From assembly GCA_028277515.1 (NCBI GenBank), contig JANQGC010000114.1, positions 22,307 to 86,306 of the forward strand: a stretch of 64,000 nt of DNA, read 5' to 3'. Below are positions 44,546 through 53,609 of the stretch, piece by piece. How positions within the stretch are numbered: the stretch's first letter is position 1; each line of letters starts with the position of its first letter. Source of the stretch: Anaerolineae bacterium (GTDB lineage: Bacteria > Chloroflexota > Anaerolineae > Promineifilales > Promineifilaceae). The position numbers and the translations under genes were made by a program. The notes below the pieces were generated by a model. It was not told the DNA's origin. It searched no databases and saw nothing but the letters and a program-made list of their open reading frames with translations.

Positions 44546-46291
44546 ATGAACGAAGTAATCGCTTCCCTCGACCAAGTTTCCTACATGTATCCCAAGTCAA
44601 CCGAACCGGTTTTGAAAGATATTTCCCTGGAGATATATAGAGGTGAGTTTTTAGGTTTAATTGGTCCTACAGGAGCAGGTAAAACCACGCTGTGTTTGAC
44701 ATTGAATGGGATCGTGCCCCAATTTTATAGCGGCCGTTTCTTCGGCACAGCCACGGTCGCCGGGTTGGATACGCTCGATAATCCCATTAACGTGCTGGCG
44801 CGCCATGTTGGCGCCGTATTTGAAGATCCTGAAACCCAGTTAATTTCAACCTCCGTCGAAAACGAAATCGCCTTCGCCCTGGAAAACCTGAAAGTGCCGC
44901 GGGATGAAATCAGGGAACGCATCCCACGTGTCTTGGAAGCCGTTCGTCTGGAAGGCACGGAAGAGAAACATCCCCACGAGCTTTCAGGCGGCCAAAAGCA
45001 GCGCCTAGCCATAGCTGCTGCGCTCGCCCTCCAGCCCACGCTGTTGATCTTGGATGAGCCAACCTCCCAGCTCGATCCTGTCGGTGCAGAGGAAGTTTTT
45101 GCGACGGTGGCTGAATTAAACCGGGAATTAGGGGTAACAATTGTTATGGCCGGCCATGCCGCCGAAGAGATTGCCCAATACTCCGATCGCGTTTGTTTAC
45201 TAGGCCAAGGCGAGCTTGTGGCTGTCGGGGAGCCAACGGATATTTACACGCAGTTTTCCTACTTGAAAAAGCATCATTTGCGTCCCCCACAAGTTGCCGA
45301 AACCTTTTTCTATATTCAAGATATGGGTACACCAGTTTCGTCAATACCGGTCCAGTTGGAAAGAGGCATCACCCAGTTAAAAACCTTACAATCCTCTTGT
45401 ACACCCAAATTGATGATCGAACCAGGTAAGAAGCACATTGAAAAGAGAAACCCTCTGCTCACTGTGCAAAATCTGAGACATGTTTACCCGGATGGGACGG
45501 AGGCATTACATGGCATTTCACTTGACATATACGAAGGGGAGTACATTCTGATCATCGGGCAAAATGGAGCCGGGAAAAGCACTCTGGTCAAGCATTTTCT
45601 AAAACTGCTGGAACCAACCGAAGGGAGCGTGAGAGTGGGTGGAACTGATACCAGTGAATTAAGTGTCAGCGATTTGGCCCGAAGGATTGGCTACATTGCC
45701 CAAAACCCCGATAATCAAATATTCAACTCCACCGTGCAAGATGAAGTCGCCTTCGCCTTGAAGAATCTTGATCATCCGGAAGATGAAGTTGCGAAGCGCG
45801 TGGAAGAAAATTTAAGGGCGATGGGCCTTTGGGAGCAGAGAGAGAAGCACCCCTTAGCCTTGCCAAAGGGGGATAGAGCCAGGGTAGTCATCGCGGCGAT
45901 TTTAGCCATGCAGCCTGAAATAATTATCTTTGATGAGCCAACCACCGGCCAGGATTATCGTGGCGCACGCTATATCCTTGATATCAGCCGCAAGTTGCAC
46001 GAAATGGGTAAAACTGTTGTTGTCATTACCCATCATCTCTATCTGATGCCCGAATATGCCCAGCGCGTATTTGTCATGGGTAAAGGCACTTTGCTATTGG
46101 ATGCTCCCATTCGCGAGGCATATCATCAGATTGAAATTCTTCAATCCACCTACTTGAGTCCACCCCAGTCCGTCCAGTTAGCCCAGGCGCTCAGTGAATT
46201 TCAAGGGAAGGATTTTCCACTGCTTACACCCCAAGAGATCGCCGCTTGCTTTGACTCTCAACAAGCAGTGGAGGAGGAAATTCAATTATGA
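44546..46291 (+). CDS. ECF transporter ATPase with two fused ABC domains
   Basis: 581 residues. Domain 1: Walker A GPTGAGKTTLCLTL, Q-loop DPETQL, signature LSGGQKQRLAIAAALA, Walker B LLILDEPTSQLD. Domain 2 (from ~310): Walker A GQNGAGKSTLVKHF, Q-loop NPDNQIF, Walker B IIIFDEPTTGQD, but a degenerate signature LPKGDRARVV in place of LSGGQ. Fused pairs of this type act like EcfA1-EcfA2 (YkoD type). It overlaps the T-component gene by 4 nt. Confidence 0.9.
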   Translation: MNEVIASLDQVSYMYPKSTEPVLKDISLEIYRGEFLGLIGPTGAGKTTLCLTLNGIVPQFYSGRFFGTATVAGLDTLDNPINVLARHVGAVFEDPETQLISTSVENEIAFALENLKVPRDEIRERIPRVLEAVRLEGTEEKHPHELSGGQKQRLAIAAALALQPTLLILDEPTSQLDPVGAEEVFATVAELNRELGVTIVMAGHAAEEIAQYSDRVCLLGQGELVAVGEPTDIYTQFSYLKKHHLRPPQVAETFFYIQDMGTPVSSIPVQLERGITQLKTLQSSCTPKLMIEPGKKHIEKRNPLLTVQNLRHVYPDGTEALHGISLDIYEGEYILIIGQNGAGKSTLVKHFLKLLEPTEGSVRVGGTDTSELSVSDLARRIGYIAQNPDNQIFNSTVQDEVAFALKNLDHPEDEVAKRVEENLRAMGLWEQREKHPLALPKGDRARVVIAAILAMQPEIIIFDEPTTGQDYRGARYILDISRKLHEMGKTVVVITHHLYLMPEYAQRVFVMGKGTLLLDAPIREAYHQIEILQSTYLSPPQSVQLAQALSEFQGKDFPLLTPQEIAACFDSQQAVEEEIQL

Positions 46292-47145
46292 GCATGTTAC
46301 GCTTTCAAACAGTTGAGCGGGATTCCTTTTTTTCGAGGCTGGACTTTCGGCCGAAGCTTTTAATGGTTGTGGTTATCACCCTGGTGGCCTTCGTCTGGGA
46401 AAGCCCAGTAACCAATGGGGTTTTAGCGCTAACAATCCTTGTGAGCTGCGTTCTCGTCGGCGTAAAAAAAGATTACATCCTGCTCATGATAAAGGTGTTG
46501 ATCCCATTTTACATTTTATTACTTCTGACTCACGGGTTTTTTAACGACTTTCAGGTGATGGCTCTATTGGGGACCGATCAACTGACGCCAATTTTTACCT
46601 TCCCGGAACAATGGTGGTTGATTGGCGGTCTTAGTATGACATTAGAAGGTACGCTTTATGGATTGAATATCATATTCAAAACAATGGCAATGGCCCTGGT
46701 TATCCCCTTAGCCATCTTTACCACCGATGTAAACAACGTCATTTTGGGTATGGTGCGGGTAAGAATTCCTTACAAGATCGCCTTCATTTTTTCCTCCACA
46801 TTACGATTTTTTCCTTTACTTTTTGAGGAGATTGGTACGATCATTGAGGCGCAAAGACTGCGTGGCTTGGCAATGGAAAAAATGGGCATCATCAAGCGAT
46901 TGAGCGTATATGCCAAGGTGGCGATTCCTTTAATTTTAGGGGCCATGGTCAAATCGCAGCAAATTGAAGTCGTTCTGCAATCAAAGGCATTTTCCGGCGA
47001 TCCGGATCGAACTTATTTGCATGAATCCTTCTTAGGCAAGGTAGAGTTTTTTATGCTGATATTTTTTTCAGGCTTTTTTCTCGCTGCTATGATCGCTTAC
47101 ATCTTTTTTGGTGTTGGAAAATTCGGCTGGCTTTTAACCAGTTAA
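46288..47145 (+). CDS. ecfT: ECF transporter transmembrane (T) component
   Basis: 285 residues with 5-6 membrane helices. The coupling-helix motif EAQRLRGLAMEKMG near residue 189 is the EcfT signature that contacts the ATPases. ATGA overlap with the ATPase gene. A 240-nt gap without clear features follows before the dehydrogenase cluster. Confidence 0.88.
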   Translation: MSMLRFQTVERDSFFSRLDFRPKLLMVVVITLVAFVWESPVTNGVLALTILVSCVLVGVKKDYILLMIKVLIPFYILLLLTHGFFNDFQVMALLGTDQLTPIFTFPEQWWLIGGLSMTLEGTLYGLNIIFKTMAMALVIPLAIFTTDVNNVILGMVRVRIPYKIAFIFSSTLRFFPLLFEEIGTIIEAQRLRGLAMEKMGIIKRLSVYAKVAIPLILGAMVKSQQIEVVLQSKAFSGDPDRTYLHESFLGKVEFFMLIFFSGFFLAAMIAYIFFGVGKFGWLLTS

Positions 47146-47388
47146 TTTCTTCTTCAGTTGATTCTACTTTTTGCAGCGGATCTCCGTCAAATGATGGGCT
47201 ACTTTCGCCTTGTTTGACTTGACCTCAAAATTCGGCGGTCAAATATGTCCTCTTCGCACGCACATAATATTAGTCCAATTTGTTAAATATAAGTAAAATA
47301 TTGGTATAGATGTAGAGTATAGGTTTACATTAAATGCTCTTTCTGGTATTGAGCACATGTTTTACAAATATCAACCATGGAGACAGTA

Positions 47389-48882
47389 ATGATGGCTTTC
47401 CCCCTTTCAGGCGGCACGCAATCCTTTTTAAAAAAACCTTACCAAAAATTGCTGATAAACGGAGAATGGATCTCATCTGAATCAGGAGAAACATATCACT
47501 CCCTCAATCCATCCGATGGCTCCCATTTGGCTGAACTATCTTTAGCCGGCCCGCCTGATGTTGACCGGGCTGTCGCGGCCGCTAAGAAAGCCCTGAACGG
47601 GGAATGGGGCCAGATGGCTCCGGCCCAAAGAGAAACCCTGCTGCGCCGGTTGGCCGATCTCATTCATGAGCATAAGCAAGAATTGGCCGAATTGGAGTCG
47701 CTCGATGTGGGCAAGCCTATTGGGGCAACAACAAGTATCGACGCGCCGGTTGCTGCCCAAAATGTTTATGACTTTGCCGGCTGGCCGACCAAAATTGCTG
47801 GGAGGGCACCTAATGTCTCTATTCCTGGCCATCTTGTTTATACGCGCCGGGAACCGGTCGGCGTTGTCGGCCTGATCATACCCTGGAATTATCCGCTCAT
47901 TCATATGACCCAAAAGCTGGCCCCGGCCCTGGCTTGTGGCAATACAGTCGTTTTCAAGCCAGCACAAATCGCTTCGCTGCCGGTGCTGCGAGTGGGCGAA
48001 TTGATTATGGAGGCCGGTTTTCCACCAGGTGTGGTTAATATCGTGACCGGCAGGGGTTCAGTGATCGGCGATGCCCTGGCCAACCATGAAGATGTCAATA
48101 AATTGGCCATCACCGGATCAACTGAAGTCGGCCGCAGTGTCATCCGCGCTTCGGCAGGAAATTTGAAGCGGTTAGCCCTTGAGCTGGGCAGTAAAGCGCC
48201 CAATATTATCTTCGATGATGCTGATCTGGATGCGGCCGTGCCTGGCGCATTTTCGGCCGCTTTTCACAATACCGGGCAAAGCTGTGTCGCCGGTTCGCGG
48301 TTATACGTGCAGGAAGCAATATTCGAGGACGTCGTCTCCCGGCTTACATCAATAGCAGGAGACGCCAAAATAGGGCATGCCTTAGACCCGGAAGTTGAAT
48401 TTGGGCCAATCGTCAACGAAAGCCAATTTAAAAGCATCGCAAACTATATCGAGAGCGCCAAAAACGAAGGGGGTACGCTGGTATGTGGCGGCGAGCAGCT
48501 TCATGGCAATGGTTATGACAAAGGATATTATTTACCGCCGACCATCTTCACGGGCCTGGAAGACGATTCTACAGTTGCTTGTGAAGAAGTCTTCGGTCCC
48601 GTATTGCCTATCCTTTCCTTTGCAACAGAGCAAGAAGTGATCCAACGTGCCAATGATTCATTTTACGGCCTGGCGGCCGGTGTGTGGACACGGGATACGG
48701 GAAGGGCTTTACGCGCGAGCGACAGGTTGCAGGCCGGTGTTGTTTGGGTTAATACTTATGGCATGTTCGATGCTTCCGCTCCCTTTGGCGGTTATAAAGG
48801 TAGCGGGTACGGTCGCGATAACGGGGACGAAGTGATTGAGGCCTTCACCGAAGTAAAAACGGTGTGGATCTCAAAAAGTTGA
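47389..48882 (+). CDS. NAD(P)-dependent aldehyde dehydrogenase
   Basis: 497 residues from ATG 47389, which has GGAG 6 nt upstream (an ATG at 47377 contains that site). Classical ALDH: VVGLIIPWNYPLIH, ITGSTEVGR cofactor loop, general-base Glu in LALELGSKAPNII, and catalytic Cys in HNTGQSCVAGS. C-terminal dimerization arm ends AFTEVKTVWISKS. Closest in look to betaine/phenylacetaldehyde-type ALDHs; substrate unknown. First gene of the catabolic cluster; E1alpha starts 11 nt after its stop. Confidence 0.92.
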   Translation: MMAFPLSGGTQSFLKKPYQKLLINGEWISSESGETYHSLNPSDGSHLAELSLAGPPDVDRAVAAAKKALNGEWGQMAPAQRETLLRRLADLIHEHKQELAELESLDVGKPIGATTSIDAPVAAQNVYDFAGWPTKIAGRAPNVSIPGHLVYTRREPVGVVGLIIPWNYPLIHMTQKLAPALACGNTVVFKPAQIASLPVLRVGELIMEAGFPPGVVNIVTGRGSVIGDALANHEDVNKLAITGSTEVGRSVIRASAGNLKRLALELGSKAPNIIFDDADLDAAVPGAFSAAFHNTGQSCVAGSRLYVQEAIFEDVVSRLTSIAGDAKIGHALDPEVEFGPIVNESQFKSIANYIESAKNEGGTLVCGGEQLHGNGYDKGYYLPPTIFTGLEDDSTVACEEVFGPVLPILSFATEQEVIQRANDSFYGLAAGVWTRDTGRALRASDRLQAGVVWVNTYGMFDASAPFGGYKGSGYGRDNGDEVIEAFTEVKTVWISKS

Positions 48883-48893
48883 TTAGGAACGAA

Positions 48894-49892
48894 ATGATTG
48901 TGAACACAAATAGCTATTCCAAAGAACAGTTACTCGATTTTTACCGGCAGATGGTGAAGGTACGCGAATTTGAACTGCGGGCGATTAACGAGCGGCGAAC
49001 AGGCTTGATCCCCGGCTTTATTCATTCCTGCGTGGGTCAAGAGGCAACGGCCGTGGGTGCCTGCGCTGCCCTCAACCAGGACGATGTGATCAGCAGCACC
49101 CACCGCGGACATGGCCATTTGGTCGCCAAGGGCGGCGAGCCTAAATATATGATGGCTGAACTGGCGGCGCGTAGTACCGGCTACTGCGGCGGCAAAGGAG
49201 GCAGCCTGCACATGACGGATTTCGACCTGGGCATCTTAGGGGCCAATGGTATTGTCGCCGGGGGCATCCCTATGGCCGTCGGGGCTGCCCTGGCCTTCCA
49301 CATGCGCGGAGAGAGCCGGGTTGCCCTTTCCTTCTTCGGTGACGGCGCCGTCAATGAAGGCAGTTTTCACGAAGCGGCCAACCTGGCCGGATTATGGAAG
49401 TTACCCATCATTTTCCTTTGCGAAAATAATCTTTACGGTGAGGGAACGCCGCAGTCCAAGCAGGCGCCGGTTGAAGATCTATCCATTCGCGCGGAAGGTT
49501 ACGCCTTCCCAGGCGTGATCGTTGATGGTAATGATGTGATCGCCGTTTATGAAGCGACCCAGGAAGCAGTTGGCCGGGCCAGGTCCGGAGAAGGACCTAC
49601 TTTTGTTGAGGCTAAAACTTACCGCCATCGCGGCCATTACGAGGGAGATCCCATGATTTATCGCAGTAAAGATGAATTGGCGACGTGGAAGGCGCGCGAT
49701 CCCATCCCAAGACTGCGTGAACAGTTGCTTGAAGGAGGTACGGCGACTGAGGAAGAAATTTCGGCCGTGGAGGATGAGATTCAGGTGCTGCTTGATGAAG
49801 CGGTCACTTTTGCCTCCGAAAGCCCGGAGCCTTTGCCGGAGATGGCTATGGCCGGGGTTTATGGCGACAGTCATGATGGCCGTTGTTTTTAA
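48894..49892 (+). CDS. 2-oxoacid dehydrogenase E1 component, alpha subunit
   Basis: 332 residues. ATG 48894 preferred over GTG 48864, which lies inside the ALDH gene. Thiamine-diphosphate motif FFGDGAVNEGSFHEAAN ... FLCENN, and the substrate channel GKGGSLHMTD. Typical of acetoin/pyruvate/branched-chain dehydrogenase E1alpha. The heterotetramer partner is encoded 37 nt downstream. Confidence 0.93.
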   Translation: MIVNTNSYSKEQLLDFYRQMVKVREFELRAINERRTGLIPGFIHSCVGQEATAVGACAALNQDDVISSTHRGHGHLVAKGGEPKYMMAELAARSTGYCGGKGGSLHMTDFDLGILGANGIVAGGIPMAVGAALAFHMRGESRVALSFFGDGAVNEGSFHEAANLAGLWKLPIIFLCENNLYGEGTPQSKQAPVEDLSIRAEGYAFPGVIVDGNDVIAVYEATQEAVGRARSGEGPTFVEAKTYRHRGHYEGDPMIYRSKDELATWKARDPIPRLREQLLEGGTATEEEISAVEDEIQVLLDEAVTFASESPEPLPEMAMAGVYGDSHDGRCF

Positions 49893-49929
49893 TACCACTA
49901 CCAAGTATTGAACCAAGCGGAAAATAGAT

Positions 49930-50916
49930 ATGACCAGACAAATTAGTTTTAGTGAAGCAATTAACGAGGCGATGTCCGAAGAAATGCGCCGGGATGATTC
50001 TGTGTTTCTCATCGGTGAAGATGTGGGCGTGTTCGGCGGTGTATTCGGCGTGTCGGCCGGATTGGTGAATGAGTTTGGCGAAGAACGGGTGCGTGATACC
50101 CCTATCTCGGAAGCAGCCATTGTAGGGGGCGGATTGGGCGCAGCGCTGATGGGCATGAGGCCCATCGCCGAAATCATGTTTGCCGATTTTGTCACCTGCG
50201 CCATGGACCAGGTGGTTAACCAGGTGGCCAAAGCGCGTTATATGAGCGGCGGCAAGGCAGATGTCCCTTTAACCATCCGGATTGTCAATGGCGCGCCCGG
50301 TTCGGCCGCGGCGCAGCACTCGCAAAGCCCTGAAGCGTGGTTCATGAATGTTCCCGGTCTAAAAATCGCCATTCCGGCCACACCCTATGACGCAAAAGGG
50401 CTGCTGAAAACGGCCGTGCGCGGCCAGGACCCTGTTCTGTTCTTCGAGCACAAAATGCTCTACTCGGTTAAGGGAGAAGTGCCCGAAGAAGATTACACCG
50501 TACCGTTCGGCAATGCTGTCGTGCGCCGCGAAGGAACGGATTTAACACTTATTGCTGTTGGCGGCGTTTTACCGAATGTGCTGAGCGCCACGAATAAGCT
50601 GGCAGACGAGGGCATTTCGGCGGAAGTAATCGACCCGCGTACCCTGGTTCCTTTCGATAAAGACACAGTTATCCGTTCGGTCCGGAAAACGAAACGCGTG
50701 GTCATCGTCCACGAGGCGCATAAACGGGCCGGCCCCGGTGCGGAAATCGCGGCCATGTTGGCTGAAGAGGCGATTGGCTACTTAGATGCGCCTATCCTGC
50801 GTGTGGCCACGAAAAATGTTCCTTTTCCTTACCATCCGGGGTTGGAACAATATATTTTGCCGACGGTTGACGATATCACACAGGCAGTTTCGGGCAGCGT
50901 AAACTATCAATTGTAA
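49930..50916 (+). CDS. 2-oxoacid dehydrogenase E1 component, beta subunit
   Basis: 328 residues. Transketolase-type pyrimidine domain with GEDVGVFGGVFGVS, TPISEAAIVGGGLGAALMG and FADFVTCAMDQVVNQ, then the C-terminal domain with EVIDPRTLVPFD and VIVHEAHKRAGPG. It completes the E1 heterotetramer. E2 is three genes downstream; no E3 (dihydrolipoamide dehydrogenase) is in the window. Confidence 0.94.
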   Translation: MTRQISFSEAINEAMSEEMRRDDSVFLIGEDVGVFGGVFGVSAGLVNEFGEERVRDTPISEAAIVGGGLGAALMGMRPIAEIMFADFVTCAMDQVVNQVAKARYMSGGKADVPLTIRIVNGAPGSAAAQHSQSPEAWFMNVPGLKIAIPATPYDAKGLLKTAVRGQDPVLFFEHKMLYSVKGEVPEEDYTVPFGNAVVRREGTDLTLIAVGGVLPNVLSATNKLADEGISAEVIDPRTLVPFDKDTVIRSVRKTKRVVIVHEAHKRAGPGAEIAAMLAEEAIGYLDAPILRVATKNVPFPYHPGLEQYILPTVDDITQAVSGSVNYQL

Positions 50917-50958
50917 ACACCAGGAGACAACAATCCGTGCGGACATAGGAAAAGTAAC

Positions 50959-51981
50959 ATGAGTCATAAAGTCATCTTTACAACTGAGAGAGGATTGCGG
51001 CACCAGCAGCACGCCCTGGATGCAGCGCCTGCCGAATTGTCGATCAAGATGCTGCGCCAGCCGGACAAAGAAACGCTCATATCCGCTTTGGCCGAAGCTG
51101 AGTATTTCATCTCTGAACGCGTGGGTGCCATTGATCGAGAGCTTATCCAGGCCGCACCTGCGCTAAAATTAATCCAACGTCTGGGTTCGCTCACATATGA
51201 TATCGACCTCGACGCGGCACAGGAAGCCGGTATAGCCGTTTGTTACTGGCCCCAGGAAGGGGTGATCAATGTCGCCGAGCACCTCGTCATGCAACTGCTG
51301 GCCGTGGGCAAAAAACTGCGTGAGGTTGAGGCCGTCGCCCTGGCGGCGAGCGATGAATGGGGTGAGAGCAAGCGGACCACGGAAGATGTTTTCGCCTATA
51401 ACTGGTCGCGGCGCGTGGGGGTCAAATCATTGTGGCAGCGAACCGTGGGCATCGTTGGCTTTGGCGAGGTTGGCGCGGAGTTAGCCCGGCGTTTGCAGGG
51501 CTGGGGCTGCACAATTCTCTATCACAAACGACGGCGGTTGCCCAGGGCGGCCGAAGATGAGCTGGCGCTGACCTATGTTGATTATGATGACCTGTACACT
51601 CAAAGTGATTACCTGGTAAACCTTCTTCCTTATTTTTCCAGCACGGATCATTTTTTAAACAAAGAAGTCTTCGGCCGCATGAAGAAAGGTTCTTTTCTTG
51701 TACACTGCGGCAGCGGGAGTACGATTGACGAAGAGGCCCTTGCTGAAGCGATAAAATCCGAAAAAATTGCCGGCGCCGCTTTAGACACGTTTGAATATGA
51801 ACCGCTGCGCGAAGGCAATCCTTTGTTAGCGTTGGCCCGCGCGGGGCATAACGTGTTATTGACGCCGCATACGGCCGCAGGCACGGAAGACGGCAATGAC
51901 CTCTTCGAGCTGCGCAAAAAAGAATACCAAAATATCCTCAATCACCTGACCCAACAACCTTTACAATACCGGATAGTGTAA
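50959..51981 (+). CDS. D-isomer-specific 2-hydroxyacid dehydrogenase-like protein
   Basis: 340 residues. NAD-binding domain GIVGFGEVGAELARRLQGWG at ~160-180; catalytic His in LLTPHTAAGTED. The usual NxxRGxxVDExAL reads HCGSGSTIDEEAL, so the substrate-binding Arg is replaced by Ser. This casts doubt on ordinary 2-hydroxyacid oxidation. It ends 2 nt before the UbiD gene. Confidence 0.82.
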   Translation: MSHKVIFTTERGLRHQQHALDAAPAELSIKMLRQPDKETLISALAEAEYFISERVGAIDRELIQAAPALKLIQRLGSLTYDIDLDAAQEAGIAVCYWPQEGVINVAEHLVMQLLAVGKKLREVEAVALAASDEWGESKRTTEDVFAYNWSRRVGVKSLWQRTVGIVGFGEVGAELARRLQGWGCTILYHKRRRLPRAAEDELALTYVDYDDLYTQSDYLVNLLPYFSSTDHFLNKEVFGRMKKGSFLVHCGSGSTIDEEALAEAIKSEKIAGAALDTFEYEPLREGNPLLALARAGHNVLLTPHTAAGTEDGNDLFELRKKEYQNILNHLTQQPLQYRIV

Positions 51982-51983
51982 CT

Positions 51984-53333
51984 ATGAAAAAAATTAATGA
52001 CTTACGCTCTTATATTCAAGCCCTGGATGATGCCGGGCAACTGGTGCGCATTTCAAAACCTGTTGACTTAGAACATGAATTGGCCGATGTGGCAGCGACG
52101 CTGGTACGCAACGGTGGCGGCGCGCCTCTATTTGAAAACGTGAAAGAGAGTCCCTGGCCGGTCTTCTCCAGTGGCGTGTCCAATCAAAAGCGCGCGGCGA
52201 TTGCGTTGGGCTGCGCTGAAAAAGAGATTATCGACTATATGGAACGCGTCATTGACCCGGTCAATGGCGTGGCTCCCGTTCCTGTCGAAAAGGCGGCCTG
52301 GAAAGAAAATGTGCAGCAAGAGGATGAAATTGATATTCGTCGCCTGCCCATCCCAACCCATTCGCGCGGTGATGGGGGGTCCTTCATCACCGGCGGGGTT
52401 ATTATCAGCAAAGATCCCGTTTCCGGCCGCGGCAACCTTTCCTATAACCGCATGCTGGTCATGGGTCCGCACAATTTTGGGTTTAATGTCAATGAGTGGC
52501 GCCATGTGCGGCAGTTTATGGAAAGCCGGCCGGAGCCAAACGCCCCTTTTCCTATCGCTATCGCTATCGGACTCGATCCGGCGATTATGATCGCCGCCGG
52601 CGTGCGCACCGAAGAGGATGAATTAACGATTGCCGGCGCTATCCGCGGATCGGGCATCAAGGTATGCCGCGGGGTGACGGTGGATGTCGATGTCCCGGCA
52701 AGGGCTGAAATTGTTATTGAAGGGTATGTGCTTCCGGCCGAGAAGAAGGGGGAAGGTCCTCTGGCAGAATTTCATGGCTATCATGGCGAGTTATGGCAAA
52801 GCCCAACCCTTGAGGTGACGGCCGTTTGCCATCGCGACGACCCAATTTTCCAGACCATCATCCCCGGCTGGTATGAACACATTTACATCGGCAACGTCCT
52901 GCCCCGCGAACCATTATTGCGCCGGTTCGTGCGCCATATCCACCCGGAAGCCAATGTACACATCCCGCCCTACGCCAACGGCTTTGCGGCCATCTTACAG
53001 ATCAAACGCGACAACCCTGGACAGCCCAAAAACCTGGCGATGGCTGCTATGGCCGCGCACATCAACATCCGCAACGTCATTGTTGTTGATGAGGACGTCA
53101 ATATCTATGATCCGGCCGATGTCCTGTGGGCCATCACCAATCGCGTCGACTGGCGCGAAGATGTTTTCCGGGTCCCCAACGCCCAAGGACATGAAATGGA
53201 CCCCGTAGCCGATATGCGGGGCGTGGCCACCAAGCTGGGCATTGACGCCACCTATAAGCGGGAGCGGCGCGAATATGGCGAGCGCGTGAACTATAAGGTG
53301 GTTGACCTGAACCACTATGTACGGGAAGAGTAA
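51984..53333 (+). CDS. UbiD-family decarboxylase
   Basis: 449 residues. UbiD enzymes use prenylated FMN to remove carboxyl groups from aromatic or unsaturated acids. Conserved parts: VRNGGGAPLFENVK, GRGNLSYNRMLVMGP (metal/prFMN-binding region), EFHGYHGELWQSPTLEVTAVCHR, and IINVVV-like strand RNVIVVDEDVNIYD. No ubiX (prFMN synthase) is in the window, so the cofactor must come from elsewhere in the genome. Confidence 0.9.
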   Translation: MKKINDLRSYIQALDDAGQLVRISKPVDLEHELADVAATLVRNGGGAPLFENVKESPWPVFSSGVSNQKRAAIALGCAEKEIIDYMERVIDPVNGVAPVPVEKAAWKENVQQEDEIDIRRLPIPTHSRGDGGSFITGGVIISKDPVSGRGNLSYNRMLVMGPHNFGFNVNEWRHVRQFMESRPEPNAPFPIAIAIGLDPAIMIAAGVRTEEDELTIAGAIRGSGIKVCRGVTVDVDVPARAEIVIEGYVLPAEKKGEGPLAEFHGYHGELWQSPTLEVTAVCHRDDPIFQTIIPGWYEHIYIGNVLPREPLLRRFVRHIHPEANVHIPPYANGFAAILQIKRDNPGQPKNLAMAAMAAHINIRNVIVVDEDVNIYDPADVLWAITNRVDWREDVFRVPNAQGHEMDPVADMRGVATKLGIDATYKRERREYGERVNYKVVDLNHYVREE

Positions 53334-53446
53334 GAAATATAGATAGGTCAGCCATTCTGGATCGAATTCCGGCAAAGTTATTTTGACAGGTTGGTAGCAG
53401 CGGCTTCAGCCGTGAAACCGCTGATTAAGCGTTACAAAATAAATGG

Positions 53447-53516
53447 GTAAACGTAACCGAGGATTCCATTCCTCGTTACTAGAGCGCGAAATGGATTTCG
53501 CGGTTACGAGGTTTAC
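53447..53516 (+). repeat. nested palindromic element
   Basis: The outer arms GTAAAC + GTAACCG (53447-53459) pair with CGGTTAC + GTTTAC (53501-53516, 3-nt bulge). Two inner hairpins form alternatively: CGAGGA/TCCTCG (53458-53475) and CGCGAAAT/ATTTCGCG (53485-53502). This looks like a small MITE- or REP-type repeat. It lies in the 276-nt gap between ubiD and the E2 gene, beside another hairpin CAGCGG/CCGCTG at 53398-53423. Confidence 0.45.
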
Positions 53517-53609
53517 ATGATTAATTTAACGAGTTTCATCAGCGGTTAATACGAACTATCCGCCAATAGATGTTAGTCAGACTACTTACCTATAAATAAA
53601 GGGTCAATT

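Noticed and set aside
49479..50231. 250-codon minus-strand ORF
   Set aside because: It lies antisense to the E1alpha/E1beta genes, whose motifs are intact; its low-complexity Ser/Pro/Thr composition is typical of a shadow frame.
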